From contig JAQMWT010000385.1 of assembly GCA_029834535.1 (NCBI GenBank), forward strand, positions 1 to 34,714: a stretch of DNA of 34,714 nt, read 5' to 3'. The stretch comes from Chrysophaeum taylorii. Taxonomy: Eukaryota; Sar; Pelagophyceae; Pelagomonadales; Pelagomonadaceae. Positions 10,021-21,254 of the stretch are shown here, piece after piece (position 1 is the first letter of the stretch; each line of letters begins with the position of its first letter). The notes under the pieces were generated by a model that had not been told where the DNA came from, did not search any database, and worked only from the letters and a program-made list of their open reading frames with translations. The translations under genes and the position numbers were made by a program.

Positions 10021-10185
10021 GACGCTCTTGTCGCGGCGCGAATCTTAAAAGTTAACTGCCAGAGAAGGTGCAACGCTGATTGGAGTTGGGAATTGGAGCT
10101 TGAGAGTCAACCGTAATTCAAGTATGCTCCTGTTTGAGCAAGGGTTGAAGAATTAATTGTCAACGAAGCTTCAAACCTCCGCGCG

Positions 10186-10208
10186 GCCGTCCGTCCGTCC
10201 ATCCGTCT
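10186..10208. repeat. CCGT tetranucleotide microsatellite
   Basis: About five imperfect units of CCGT/CCAT. Confidence 0.7.
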
Positions 10209-11371
10209 ACTAAAGGAAAACTAAATTAGCCCCCATCAACAGCCTTGGCATTAGTGTGGCCAAGATCACTACGGCTCAATACACAAGGCCTCGGACGACC
10301 AGATGCGCCGCCACCGGCCGAGGTGGGTCGCTGAGCTCGCTTGAGCTTTTGTTGCCTCCGGGCACACCACGGACGTTCGAGAAATGGTCTCCAAACGAGT
10401 GGGCACCATTTCCCGCGGTCCGCGACCCATATACTAGCCTTACGAAAGAGGCACCGCTCGACGCCTCGACGGCCAACTCACCGCCAACGTCGTATCGTCG
10501 CCAAATAAGGTGTCGAGGAAGGCATGGACATCAGTCAAGACATCCCCGTCGCACGCAGGCTCCGTCGACCCGGGTGCGCCGACTCCACCGCCGCCGGAGT
10601 GGGCCATCATCGCGCAGACGAGAGCCGCCTTCAGTGCAACGAGCCTCTGCCTTATCGTTTACCTCATCGTCGTATCACATCCGTTTTGCTACACACGTTC
10701 ACCCCCTGTTGTTTGTATAACTAACTATAGGCCAGCCCAGTGCATGGGACGTAGGCTAATCCCAACGCTGTAGCGCGTTGAATCAGAATCACGGGGCTAC
10801 GAGATGAGGGGCGCAGAAAGGAGCGTCAGGACGAGTTGACGCCTGTCGCCATGCGACGCGGAGACCGCGATTTGACTGAAAACCATCTCGTCGATAACTT
10901 CCCCTTCTGCGTCCCACGGCCATAGCCCGTCCCGCTGCGAACGTTCCGGCTTCCAACCGGCCCGCTCGGAAGAGGAACTGGTGCCAACCTACGCCGGGAG
11001 GACCGATGCCCTCGCAAAGGCGCAGGTTTAGAAGGCAAGGTCCTCCATCACAACCGCGCGGTTAGCGAGTAGGGTGCGGAGTGTTTATATCCCTTTGGCG
11101 TATTCGGCCTCTCATTGCAATATTGGTCGGCGGTGATACTTTCTGATGAGTCATGCGGGCCTGACCACCAATCAGCTCTCGAGTTAATTTCACTTCGCTA
11201 TCTTATTACAAAAACAGTGCCAGCAGATAACCCCTAAGCGACGATATCTAGATTACCCATCCCCCGAGCAAACAATTTTCTGACGCAATTCGAATAGTAT
11301 TCTGTCGCAATTTCGAAATCTCTATTCAATAACCTCTTAAACTTTGACGCCAACTATCAAGAAACACGAGA

Positions 11372-11400
11372 TGGTAATGAACGTGTGGTAATGAACGTGT
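11372..11400. repeat. 14-bp tandem duplication
   Basis: TGGTAATGAACGTG is repeated twice in direct succession. It lies outside any gene. Confidence 0.8.
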
Positions 11401-12158
11401 GCACTCTACCGTGTCCTGAGTATGATATTGCCATGTGCAGTATTTGTGAAGTTCTCGCACCTCAATACCACATCAATCCCGGTTGAGGAGAGCTTGTTTG
11501 TCTTCGAAACGAAAAGTAAGAAAGCCAATTCCACTTACATTGTCAAAGAAAGCGCAGAGCTACTAACATCCAAAGTACCCGATTCGTCGCTGATCTGAGA
11601 AATTGCGCTACAACTGGCCACGTGAAATCACATGCACAACTTAAACAACAAAATGCTCCGGACCTGTGGGGACTTCACGGAAAACCTTTGAATCTGTCTT
11701 GGGGGATGTTGAGCGGAATATATTAGTCGAGCAAACGCATATAGATGAGTACGGGCTTAAATCGGTCAAGCCAAGGTTGATGACGAAATGCGTTAGGGAG
11801 AACTGTGAAGACAGAATTTTGCAGGACACTTCGTACATGCAGGCTCGTGATTGCGTCTCCTAATTGCCACAAACAACACAAGCTCCGAACGACGAACGAC
11901 TGCTTCTGCTTGACATTCTTGGCATTTAGGGTGGCGTCTTGACTACATACTTCTGGGCATGTCATGAGCGTTACCCTGCCCTCATCTAGTGGACCATATC
12001 CACGCTTCATATTCCACGTTTTTGTATAACTACTAAAATCGACATTCTCGAGGTCATGTGGAACGATGGCAACAACAAATGCATCACACTGTTCCTGCAT
12101 TACTCAGAAGATTCAACCAGCTCGCATACCTCCAACTTTCTCACCATGCCATTGGCAT

Positions 12159-15100
12159 TCACCGCTTGACTTGCGATTGAGACACTAAGCCAAGCGTTTC
12201 TATACCGACACTTGAAAGACTGCAAGTGAGACACACAATCCCTTTTGCTGAGCTGCGGTACTTCGAGCCACAATAAGAACATGCTACACAAGATGACCCT
12301 CGATAAATTGGTAACAGGTCGTCGCATGCAATATCGAAGGGATTACGCTCATCATACTGTAACTTATGTTCATTGCGGGCTTTTTCTTCGCTTCTCTTCA
12401 GGACTACTAGAGCTTTATTTCGCAAGTCACCCTTCCCAACGGCAACATCCGGCAACTCAAGAATCCGACGTGCAAATGAAGCCGCATAGATGTAATTTCC
12501 ACCCTTGTAAGTTTGTGACATAGCCAGATTCAATGCAAGAGCCTGGTGCGCTGGCTGTAAACTGCAATGGGTGAAGTATGCAGCAAGTTCCATCTGCCTG
12601 GCACCTGCAGCTTCCCCATTCGCATTCTTGAGTCGAATAGCTGTGAGATATTCACGGCATATGTCCAGGAGTTCTTTCACCTGAATTACATTAAGTACGT
12701 GTTTCCAACCGACAAAGTAGATAAAAGAGATATACTGACCTCGTTCGACGCACTGCGTGTTTGAGCAACGATCAATGGAAGGGACACGATAATATCAGCG
12801 AATGCATCCTTGGCAGCACAAAAACTGCCGCGATGAAATAACTTGTATGCCGACTTTAAACAGTGGATCAGAGTTTGCATTCTGATTGGAGTAGCCGGCA
12901 AGGCAGTCGATGAAGAATCTTCGTTTGAGATACGGAGAACAGGCAAGCGGAGAGCACCAGCAATGGGAATGCCAGGTACTTGACTCTGCGAACTAACCAT
13001 TATATCTAAGAATTTAGACCGCAAGGGTAAGAAATTAACCAGTGCAATCTGACGGTTCAGGAGTTGCATGGCAGTCTCGAATGAACCGGCTGCAACGTGG
13101 TCAGCAGCATGCCCGGAGTTGCTGCACCACTTGCTCACAGTCGAAGAACCAGACCGCGGGACAGAGAATGCCCCAGAAGAGTCCAAGCCATCACGGGGGA
13201 AGGCACCTTGTACATCATACGACAAGGTTCCTAGTTCCTCACCTAAATCCAGATCTGCATTCCAACCATCTGACTCTCCGTCATCATGTCCTACCACCTG
13301 ATTTACTGTGTCCAGATTGGCATCCCAGCCATCCCCAGCTGGTTCATCCTCAGAAACTTCCTCAGCTTGGATTTCACGACCGGCATACAAATTCTTCTGA
13401 GCGATAGACAGCAACGGCCAATTCTCACCTCTTATAATGGGAGTTGGAGGCTGTAGCAAGAATGCTTCATCACACACGCGAGGCACAGCTCTGCCAGTTG
13501 ACAGTGAAAGCTCCAGCAGGCGATCTTGCTCCTCTTTCAATCCATGTGTCAAACTGGTCAAGTACGCAAGAGACAATTGCCCTGCCTCCTCCAATACCCG
13601 CACGCGTTCGCGTGCATCGCCCAAGAACAGCGCATTATGAAATCGAGCCATGATATCATGACGCATTTCCGCTATCTTGAGCATTTTGCGCAATTTATCT
13701 GTGTTGCCCGTCAACAGATAAAGGAATGACAGCCTCTCAAAGTTTTTAGTCCGCTGGTACGCCATTTCCACAACTTGATAGTTGCCCTGGCGCAAGGCTT
13801 CAACACCCAAACGATGCCATGAAAGGTCGTCTCCCATCTCATATGCAGTGTTCATTGCGATTTCTATATTGCCACATGCGAGCGCCAGTTTGAAGCGTGA
13901 TTTCAGATCTTCTACGAAGTGCAGTGCAACCTCGGGGTATCCCTTATCCTGGAGGTATGAGACAAGTGCTTTCCCACATAATTTTGCAGTGCGGATTACT
14001 TGCATCACTTCGTGGTAGTTCTTGTCTTCTAGAGCCAACTTGAACAGAGCTTCCGTCATATCAATCGCGATGTTCCGTGTTTTGCACTCTCTATCCAGAC
14101 AGCATAATTGACCACTGAGTACACGAGTAACATAAATTGGAGCGTCCAGCGTTCGTAGAATGCCAGTATCTCCATTGGAGAGGCAATATTTTATATGATT
14201 CAGAGTGGTGTAAACAAATATTCGATCAGTTGTATCCCACATACCGCTTTTGACACGTACAGTCTCTGTTACACTACATTGCTGTTCCATCTCGCGGTTG
14301 GCGATTGTAATGCCTGCGAATACAGTTGTCAATCGTAAACATGCAACTGCACCATGTTTGCTAACGAGTGCAGCGAGGGAACAGTCCTTGTTCCAGTACA
14401 CATACTTGACGCGTTGTACTTGCAGCTCTGCAAGCACACGCCGAGACTGCGGTTCGAAGAGCGTTACACGATCCTCAGAGCGCAATAGAAGTCGTCCTGA
14501 TGTCCCTGCAAAGAACATCCTGTCAGGACTAGGATTCGGTGGTGATATTGACTTGCGCTTTTCATTACCAAGGTCTTTGAGCAGAATCTGAAAAAGCATG
14601 TCAAAAGCCGGTAAAATTGATTTCGACAAGGTGATGACTAACCTGTCTATTTTTGTCAAGAATGGCGAAACGGTTACGTGCGATGAAGACCGCTGATATA
14701 GATTGGCCACGCTTCAAGTCACTCGGCTCAGTCTGGGTCTGATTAGATTCAGAATCCAGTAAGATTAATTCATATGACCCTCCATCAACGTCAAAAAAAA
14801 GAAGAACATGTATTTCAGCTGGATTAAGAGAGTTTAGTTCCATCGATCGAGGGGTGCCACTAGCAGTTTGACCGGCACGTCGCAACGACATGGCTGGCAC
14901 GTCGCGCCCAGTGCCGAAATCATAAATACGTAGATACTTATCCTTCACATAAAACAGACGGTTGCCATACAAGGCGAAGGGTGGCCGCTCACGTTCTAGT
15001 TTGAACACAATCATTCCAGAGTCATGACCCGCTCCAAGAAGATTTTGTTCGGGATGCGCTGCTAAAATCCAGAAACGATCATTCTCACGGCGAAAAGTCT

Positions 15101-16007
15101 GAACACCCATGCGTTTCGAAATATCCCAAACACGGATTGATCGGTCCTCGGAGTTCGATATTATCAGCTCGTGTTTAGGGTGAAATACCACACATGACAC
15201 ATTGTTTGTATGTCCACGCATCGTGTCAACTTCCCATGCTTTGATCTCATTCATACGCCAGAGCTTAACTTGCCGATCATCTGCGCCGCTAATGATCAAT
15301 GGCAAATTTGGGTGAAACGACGCCCAGTTGACACCCCTATCATGTCCTTCCAAGACATACTTCACTACCGCATCATTACCTCCAAATAAATCAGCATTTA
15401 CCCTGGAGACAACGCTAGCGGTACCAGTACTTCCTGCTCCGCCAAGGTCCTGAAGTTGCCCACTCCCAACAGCATTACTTGGCGCTCCACGCACAGTCTT
15501 CTTGCGCAACCCAGTTATGTCCCAAACTCGGACAGTTTGATCCAGCGATGCTGATACAATCAAATCATCTTTAGGATGAAATGATGCGCACATAACGTAG
15601 TGATTATGGCCTGTAAGAACGCTGACACAGGAACGGCTCTGCCAATTCCAGATCCTTATGGTTTGGTCATCACTTGCTGAAACAAGCCATGGGTAATCAG
15701 AGTGGAAGCAAACCGTCCGTATGTAGTCCAGATGGCCAAGGAGTGTGAATAAGCATCGCCGCAACTTGTAATCCCACAACTTAATGCGGTAGTCATCACC
15801 TCCGCTCACAATAAGGGGCTGAACTCGATGAAAGTCCACACCTCTTACTGGTCCTTCATGTTCATCGAATCTGTCCAATAACGTGCCCATACGAAAGTCC
15901 CACAGCTGAATGACCCCATTGTGGAGACTAGTCAAAATCCAGGGCCGGTGATGATGAAAAGCCAGCCCTTTGACGCGATTGCTCTTTGACTCGAATTTAG
16001 TCAACAT
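12159..16007 (-). CDS. COPA: Coatomer subunit alpha (COPI coat), three exons
   Basis: Exons are 16007-14643, 14587-12740 and 12680-12159, giving 455 + 616 + 173 = 1244 residues, close to the usual family length of about 1200. Both junctions are phase 0. The start is taken at [17 protein letters not shown], the conserved N-terminus of the family; an ATG four codons upstream is in frame but not needed. Residues 1-300 are WD40 repeats ([60 protein letters not shown]). A second beta-propeller and an alpha-solenoid follow, then an acidic Trp-Asp linker in exon 2 ([16 protein letters not shown]). The C-terminal domain contains [14 protein letters not shown] and [16 protein letters not shown]. In the COPI coat this subunit binds dilysine cargo signals for Golgi-to-ER transport. 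No breaks are seen, so this is the one intact host gene in the window. Confidence 0.97.
12681..12739 (-). other. COPA: Coatomer alpha intron 2 (59 bp)
   Basis: On the minus strand the donor is GAG/GTCAGT and the acceptor is AATTCAG/GTGAAAG. Removing it joins the solenoid to the C-terminal domain in phase 0. Confidence 0.9.
14588..14642 (-). other. COPA: Coatomer alpha intron 1 (55 bp)
   Basis: On the minus strand the donor is CAG/GTTAGT and the acceptor is TTTTTCAG/ATTCTG. Phase 0. A pyrimidine tract directly precedes the acceptor. Confidence 0.92.
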
Positions 16008-16188
16008 CGCACGAAACAATTTGCTTCGGCTTCGGCTCTTCCGCTCGTGATATAGCTTTTTATAAGGTCGACTGCTACAGGCAACATTGAACTAGGGGGG
16101 GTTAAAGGAACCAGGTGGTTAACCGCGCAGCCCTCCCCTGCCACTGAAGCCCGGGGAAAGTCTATAGACGTCGAAAGGAGGTTCGCAT
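16008..16188 (-). promoter_or_regulatory. COPA: Coatomer alpha promoter region
   Basis: On the minus strand TTATAAAAA occupies 16065-16057, about 50 bases before the ATG. This could be a TATA box with a short leader. The first Helitron-end copy begins only about 120 bases further upstream, so the promoter must be compact or overlap the repeat. Confidence 0.5.
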
Positions 16189-17186
16189 CCCTCGATTTAG
16201 GGTAAGGATCAGGTATGCACGCGAGCCAGACATTGATCCTCCAAGCCGTCTACGGCGACCTCGCAGACTGTTTCCACGACCCGCGGCGGCTCTTTCAGCG
16301 CGCCATTCTCACGCCCCGTCGAAACGATGTTGTCGATGCTGATAACGCGCGCATGACCGCGGCCTTTTTTTCCCGGAGACGAGGCGTCGGAGTTCTTTTC
16401 GGCCGACTAGGTTGGGTCGGAAGACGACGCCTCGCTCTTTACAGTCGAGTTTTCGACTCCCTGACAACCAACGGCATGCTGACTTTGATCGCGAGCTTAA
16501 GGTCTTCGCAACCTCGACCCGTCGCACGGCCACTGCAACGGTACCAGATACATGATTGATCGTGGCGTGTCACCGAGGCTCCTCCAACCTGTATCCCTTA
16601 AGGCCCGCCGACGCCAAACGATCAACAAGAGCCAGGGCCAGACGCCCCGCGAGATCGGCGTCCTCTTGCCCAAGCCCGTCTTCTGTCACGTCCAGCTCTA
16701 CGTGGCTCTCTGTCGATCGGCAACCCCGAGGATATGCTCTTCTGAGTCGACGACTCCACCCTACCCCACACGTGCTGCGCAATACCGATAAGCCCCCTCC
16801 CGGCGTCTACACGCGCACTGTAAGTGAACTTGCTGGGACCAGGTGAACTTACTGGAACCAGCTGAACTTACGGAGGTTAGAGATTGGGACTAGGTGAAAT
16901 TAGTAACCAGGCGAACTTACTGGGACCAAGTGAACTTACTGGGGTTTTTAGAGTAAACTCAAAGGCTAGCGGCGTGTGCGGATCAAAGCAGCTTAGATTG
17001 GCGAGGGTGAGAGGGACGAGTTCAAAGGAGAGGGGTGAGTGGATGTGAGCACGAGTGGGCTTACGCCGAACTTACTGGCAATAATACTGGGGTTAGAGAT
17101 TGGGACTAGGTGAACTTACTGGGACCAGGTGAACTTACTGGGGTTAGAGATTGGGACTAGGTGAACTTACTGGCGAACTTACTGGC
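16189..17186 (+). mobile_element. Helitron-end copy 1: Pif1-helicase remnant plus GTGAACTTACTGG repeats
   Basis: It starts at CCCTCGATTTAGGGTAAGG. Three pieces match the C-terminal part of Helitron Pif1-type helicases, in different frames: RLFQRAILTPRRNDVVDADN (16285-16344), NLDPSHGHCNGTRY (about 16509-16551) and INKSQGQTPREIGV with PVFCHVQLYVALCR (about 16620-16715). A PGDEASEFFSAD-like piece lies between them at 16374-16409, closed by a stop. The helicase Walker motifs and any Rep domain are absent. The last 370 bases hold about ten copies of GTGAACTTACTGG, many in the longer form AGGTGAACTTACTGGGACC. It is a non-autonomous remnant. Confidence 0.75.
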
Positions 17187-17577
17187 CTGAGATCGCAAAC
17201 CGTTGGTTGCGATGGAGGACGGCGCCTAACACGCTTGCTCCCTGCGGCGGCCCCGGCCGTCCCGGAGTGAGACGGTGCCTGCTCGCCTCCCGGGCTGGCC
17301 GGTTAGCACCCGGAAAGTCCGCGCTGGGATGGGGTTCGCTCGGTTGGGCAGAACGCCGTCGGACAGGTCGATTGTTCGTGGACCAACACGTTTGCGGCCT
17401 GCGACGCTTTTGCAAGACTTCGCACAAGACCGCGCGCAGTGGCGGTCCGTCATCAACGAGTCCTCGTCCTCGCCTCTGCCCCAACTGCGTGATTTTCCTC
17501 TGTGATTCCGGATCGGCTCCTGCCTGTCCGGCCTGGCTCCCATGCTCGGGAGAGGTCTGAAGTTAGTTAGTTAGTTA
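17187..17577 (+). mobile_element. LINE-like 3' fragment with GTTA tail
   Basis: The plus frame ending at 17505 reads RGPTRLRPATLLQDFAQDRA followed by QWRSVINE. This resembles the C-terminal tail found after reverse transcriptase in many LINEs (A-x-D-R-x-x-W-R). A 72-bp untranslated stretch and a (GTTA)4 tail follow, ending at 17577. The last 69 bases match the arm of the palindrome at 7744-7905. A short coding remnant, short 3' UTR and simple-repeat tail are what a 5'-truncated LINE insertion looks like. The homology is short, so this is a moderate call. Confidence 0.5.
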
Positions 17578-17625
17578 CTGGCCTGCACTTGTATTGGTAT
17601 TATATAGAAGCCATTAAAAAAACGC

Positions 17626-18821
17626 CTATGCAAAATTAGACAAACCAACAGCCAACAGCCCAGCTTGTATCTCGGAAATGCTCTCGTCGTCGAGCACTGC
17701 GGCGACGAAGGAGGCGTCAACGGTGACTGCGGCTGGGTCTTCGTAGTCGGAGCGCCCGGCCTCGAGAAGGGGCTCGTCCTCGTCGTGGCAGTTGCTCAGC
17801 GCCTGCATGAGGAAGTCGCCGAGCTCCTCAGTGCACTTGTTGAGGAGGCGGAGGTTGACATAGGTAAAGAGAAGGCGATGGAAGGTGAGGGTGTAGAGAC
17901 GGTTGCGCGTCTTGGTGAGGATGAGCTTGTGGGTCTTGCAGACTCGCTCGACGTCGGCAGACTGGACAGTCATCTCGTCGATGCGGATGGCGATGCGGGT
18001 GATCTTCGGGAATTGCTTGATGCCGGTGAGTCGCCAGTCGTCGGCGACGGACATCATCCGCGACTGCTTGAAGATCTCGCGCTCGGTGGACGTCTTGAGT
18101 CGCATGTTGGCGGGCGGTTTGATGAGGGACTGCTTGCGTTCGATGAGCACGCCCCACTGGCCCCGGCGGTGAACAATCTGCTTGAGCTCGGTGAAGGCCA
18201 CCTCGCGGTCAGTAGAGTCTGGGTAGAACCGCTCGATTAACTTGATGCCGTGGTCTTCCCAGTCTGTCACATTAAGAAGCTCATCATACGTTGGCGTTGT
18301 GAATGGGTCTACCAGCCAGGCGAAGATGTGCAGCGAGTCCAGGAGACGACCAACCTGCCGCAATGGAGAACGGGAGAGCGCATCCGACAACAAACTTGGT
18401 GATCGTCGCGGTGATGCGCTGTGCACGCGCGTCGTCACAACGGTCAAAGCAGCGAGTGACCCGGGCCTGCTTACTCTTACTGCTCGCGGCTAGCTCAAAC
18501 TCGGCTGTTCGCTTAGAGGGGACGCAGATTGATTCAGACTTGGCGCACGTCACCAGTTCCGTGGCCCTCTTCTCCATCGTGCTCAAAAAGCGTCTTCGTC
18601 GTACTGGTGGACTTGGCGACGCCGATTTAGACCTCATCAGTACTAAACTTGCACACAACAATATGATCCGCCCAGTACGACGCCGTCCATGTCTGCGTCT
18701 CCTTCGAATAGGTGCAGCCATGCGCCGCACAAGAATACGTCGTTTGATTCTCGGAATTCGTAGGTCCCTTGACGACGTAGTCCGCGACGATGCTCTTTTT
18801 GCGACCAACCTTCGGCACCAT
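17626..18821 (-). pseudogene. hAT-family transposase, internally deleted
   Basis: On the minus strand there is first a BED-type zinc finger (18821-18627: YSCAAHGCTYSKETQTW then HIVVC). In the next frame comes RITATITKFVVGCALPFSI, the conserved hAT segment before the catalytic domain. A further frame change at about 18350 leads to a frame of about 230 residues ending at 17626. That frame joins PFTTPTYDELLN (N-terminal side) directly to the C-terminal dimerisation region: FPKITRIAIRIDEMTVQSA, then DVERVCKTHKLILTKTRNRL. The central RNase-H-fold catalytic part is missing. It is therefore an internal-deletion derivative that cannot catalyse transposition but might still bind DNA or dimerise. Confidence 0.7.
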
Positions 18822-18902
18822 CGACGCAACCGCCTCTCAAAAGTACTCGACAACCAAGTACTGACGCGCTGAGAGGGTTTTCAAAGCGAAAATTGAAAAA
18901 AT

Positions 18903-19826
18903 ACAAGTGCAGGCCAGTAAGTTCACCTAGTCCAAATCTCTAACCCCAGTAAGTTCACCTGGTCCCAGCAAGTTTCATAAAAGTTCACCTGGTCAGTAAG
19001 TTCACCTAGCTCACACCCACTCCTTCGAGCTCGTCGCTCTCGCCTCCGCCAATCTAAGGCGCTTCGATCCGTACACGCCGCTAACCATTGAGTTTACTCT
19101 AAAACCCCCAGTAAGTCACATGGTCCCAGTAAGTTCACCTGGTCACTCAGTTCACCTAGTCCCAATCTCAAACCCCAGTAAGTTCACCTGGCCCAGTAAG
19201 CTCACCTACAGCGCGCGTGTAGACGCCGGGAGGGGGCTTATCGGTATTGCGCAGCACGTGTGGGGTAGGGTGGAGTCGTCGACTCAGAAGAGCATATCCT
19301 CGGGGTTGCCGATCGACAGAGAGCCACGTAGAGCTGGACGTGACAGAAGACGGGCTTGGGCAAGAGGACGCCGGCCTCGCGGGGCGTCTGGCCCTGGCTC
19401 TTGTTGATCGTTTGGCGTCGGCGGGCCTTAAGGGATACAGGTTGGAGGAGCCTCGGTGACACGACACGATCGATCATGTATCTGGTACCGTTGCAGTGGC
19501 CGTGCGACGGGTAGAGGTTGCGAAGACTTTAAGCTCGCGATCAAAGTCAGCATGCCGTTGGTTGTCAGGGAGTTGAAAACTCGACTGTAAAGAGCGAGGC
19601 GTCGGCTTCCGACCAAACCTAGTCGGCCGAAAAGAACTCCGACGCCTCGTCTCCGCGGTCATGCGCGCGTTGTCAGCATCGACAACATCGTTTCGACGGG
19701 GCGTGAGAATGGCGCGCTGAAAGAGCCGCCGCGGCTCGTGGAAATAGTCTGCGAGGTCGCCGTAGACGGCTTGGAGGATCAATGTGTGGCTCGCGGGCCT
19801 ACATGACCCTTACCCTAAATCGGGGG
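18903..19826 (-). mobile_element. Helitron-end copy 2 (minus)
   Basis: This has the same structure as copy 1 in reverse. The outer end at 18903 starts ACAAGTGCAGGCCAGTAAG and is followed by inverted GTGAACTTACTGG repeats. The helicase pieces follow (INKSQGQTPREAGV, PVFCHVQLYVALCR, NLDPSHGHCNGTRY, RLFQRAILTPRRNDVVDADN). The inner end is the CCCTCGATTTAGGG sequence, slightly altered, at about 19806-19826. Confidence 0.75.
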
Positions 19827-19923
19827 ACAAGCAGACAAACCCCCCCCTCTTAGCAGTCCTAACTACTAATCGACAGATGTTTGTCTGTCTGTCTGTCTGT
19901 TTGTTTGTTTGTCTGTCTGTTTG
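19827..19923. repeat. TGTC/TGTT microsatellite between inverted copies 2 and 3
   Basis: A C-rich CCCCCCCTCTTAGCAGTC segment is followed by about twelve TGTC/TGTT units at 19876-19923. The same combination lies between or beside other copies (31.0, 31.9, 32.3 and 33.6 kb). Confidence 0.8.
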
Positions 19924-20880
19924 TCCCTCGATTTAGGGTAAGGATCAGGTAGGCGCGAGAGTAAGGATCAGGTAGGCGCGAGAGCCAGACAGTGAGCCTC
20001 CAAGCCGTCTACGGCGACCTCGCAGACTATTTCCACGACCCGCGGCGGCTCTTTCAGCGCGCCATTCTCACGCCCCGTCGAAACGATGTTGTCGATGCTG
20101 ACAACGCGCGCATGACCGCGGGTTGGGTCGGAAGCCGACGCCTCGCTCTTTACAGTCGAGTTTTCAACTCCCTGACAACCAACGGCATGCTGACTTTGAT
20201 CGCGAGCTTAAAGTCTTCGCAACCTCGACCCGTCGCACGGCCACTGCAACGGTACCAGATACATGATCGATCGTGTCGTTGTCACCGAGGCTCCTCCAAC
20301 CTGTATCCCGTAAGGCCCGCCGACGCCAAACGATCACCAAGAGCCAGGGCCAGACGCCCCGCGAGGTCGGCGTCCTCTTGGCGAAGCCCGTCTTCTGCCA
20401 CGTCCAGCTCTACGTGGCTCTCTGTCGATCGGCAACCCCGAGGATATCCTCTTCTGAGTCGACGACTCCACCCTACCCCACACGTGCTGCGCAATACCGA
20501 TAAGCCCCCTCCCGGCGTCTACACGCGCACTGTAGGTGAACTTACTGGGACCAGGTGAACTTACTGGGGTTTGGGATTGGGACTAGGTGAACTTAGTGAC
20601 CAGGTGAACTTACTGGGATCAAGTGAACTTACTGGGGTTTTTAGAGTGAACGCAACGGCTAGCGGCGTGTACGGATCAAAGCAGCTTAGATTGGCGGAGG
20701 TGAGAGCGACGAGCTCGAAGGAGAGTGGGGTGAGTAGATGTGAGCACGAGTGGGCTTACGCCGAACTTACTGGGGTTAGAGATTGGGACTAGGTGAACTT
20801 ACTGGGACCAGGTGAACTTACTGGGGTTAGAGATTGGGACCAGGTGAACTTACTGGCGAACTTACTGGCCTGCACTTGTC
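19924..20880 (+). mobile_element. Helitron-end copy 3 (plus)
   Basis: This is close to copy 1 and forms an inverted pair with copy 2. It carries a 23-bp tandem duplication near 19938-19985 (GTAAGGATCAGGTAGGCGCG repeated) that copies 1 and 2 lack but copy 5 has. It ends in GTGAACTTACTGG repeats and ACTGGCCTGCACTTGT. Confidence 0.75.
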
Positions 20881-20909
20881 GACATTTAAAGACAAACAGA
20901 CAGACAAAC
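20881..20909. repeat. Boundary module next to element B
   Basis: The module GTCGACATTTAAAGACA begins at 20878, just inside the end of copy 3, and continues here as GACAAACAGACAGACAAAC. It directly precedes the target duplication of element B. Confidence 0.6.
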
Positions 20910-20914
20910 GTCTT
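20910..20914 (+). repeat. Left target site duplication of element B (GTCTT)
   Basis: GTCTT directly precedes the 5' LTR and is repeated at 30995-30999 directly after the 3' LTR. Confidence 0.85.
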
Positions 20915-21252
20915 TGTGGCGGCAACTCCCGCCTCCTAAGGCTTACCCCTCTTCTAGGGCCCCCCCCTCATCAGGGGCACCCTACTCCGTTCCGATGATG
21001 TCAGAGTTTTCTCTGACATCATCTTCCTTTTCCGTGACATGTGTCACCTTGTTTTCTGATTTTCGATTATCCTTGATCATAAAGCAACAGCCGATCCTCA
21101 AGTTGAGAGGACCAGGCGCAGGAGTTGTTTGTGGTCGCGTGGCGGGAGAACGGCCATCCTCGTCCAGTGATCCCACCAAGGGCACGGACGCGATCGGCGA
21201 GCCAGGATTCGAAGGCACGCCAGGTAGCCCCTAAAATCCTCCTTACGCCACA
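20915..21252 (+). repeat. 5' LTR of element B
   Basis: It begins TGTGGCG and ends CGCCACA, a perfect 7-bp terminal inverted repeat. It matches 30670-30994 over its length; a run of roughly 170 bases in the middle is identical. The 5' copy is 13 bases longer. Confidence 0.92.
20994..21023. promoter_or_regulatory. Perfect 13-bp hairpin in the LTR with CRE-like half sites
   Basis: GATGATGTCAGAG, a TTTT loop, then CTCTGACATCATC. Each arm carries TGATGTCA / TGACATCA, one base from the bZIP (CRE) site TGACGTCA. The 3' LTR keeps 12 paired bases with a shorter loop. It could be a transcription factor site or an RNA hairpin. Confidence 0.55.
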
Positions 21253-21254
21253 GG

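Larger units (their letters stand above)
10021..12158. other. Intergenic region, no recognisable gene
   Basis: It holds several short open frames on both strands with no recognisable protein. There is a CCGT tetranucleotide tract at about 10186-10208, and an imperfect GC-rich stretch around 10250-11060. From about 11100 the sequence is AT-richer. A 125-codon minus-strand frame (11723-12100) lies directly downstream of coatomer alpha and is most likely 3' untranslated sequence. Confidence 0.4.

Noticed and set aside
11723..12100. 125-codon minus-strand frame downstream of coatomer alpha
   Set aside because: No recognisable domain; it lies where the 3' untranslated region is expected.
16110..16200. 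tRNA-like A and B box resemblance (GTGGTTAACC, GGTTCGCATCC)
   Set aside because: No acceptor stem or consistent anticodon arm can be formed, and the T-loop lacks the usual A after TTCG.
16810..17186. GTGAACTTACTGG arrays as a CRISPR array
   Set aside because: The genome is eukaryotic, spacing is irregular, and the sequences between repeats are themselves repeated rather than unique spacers.
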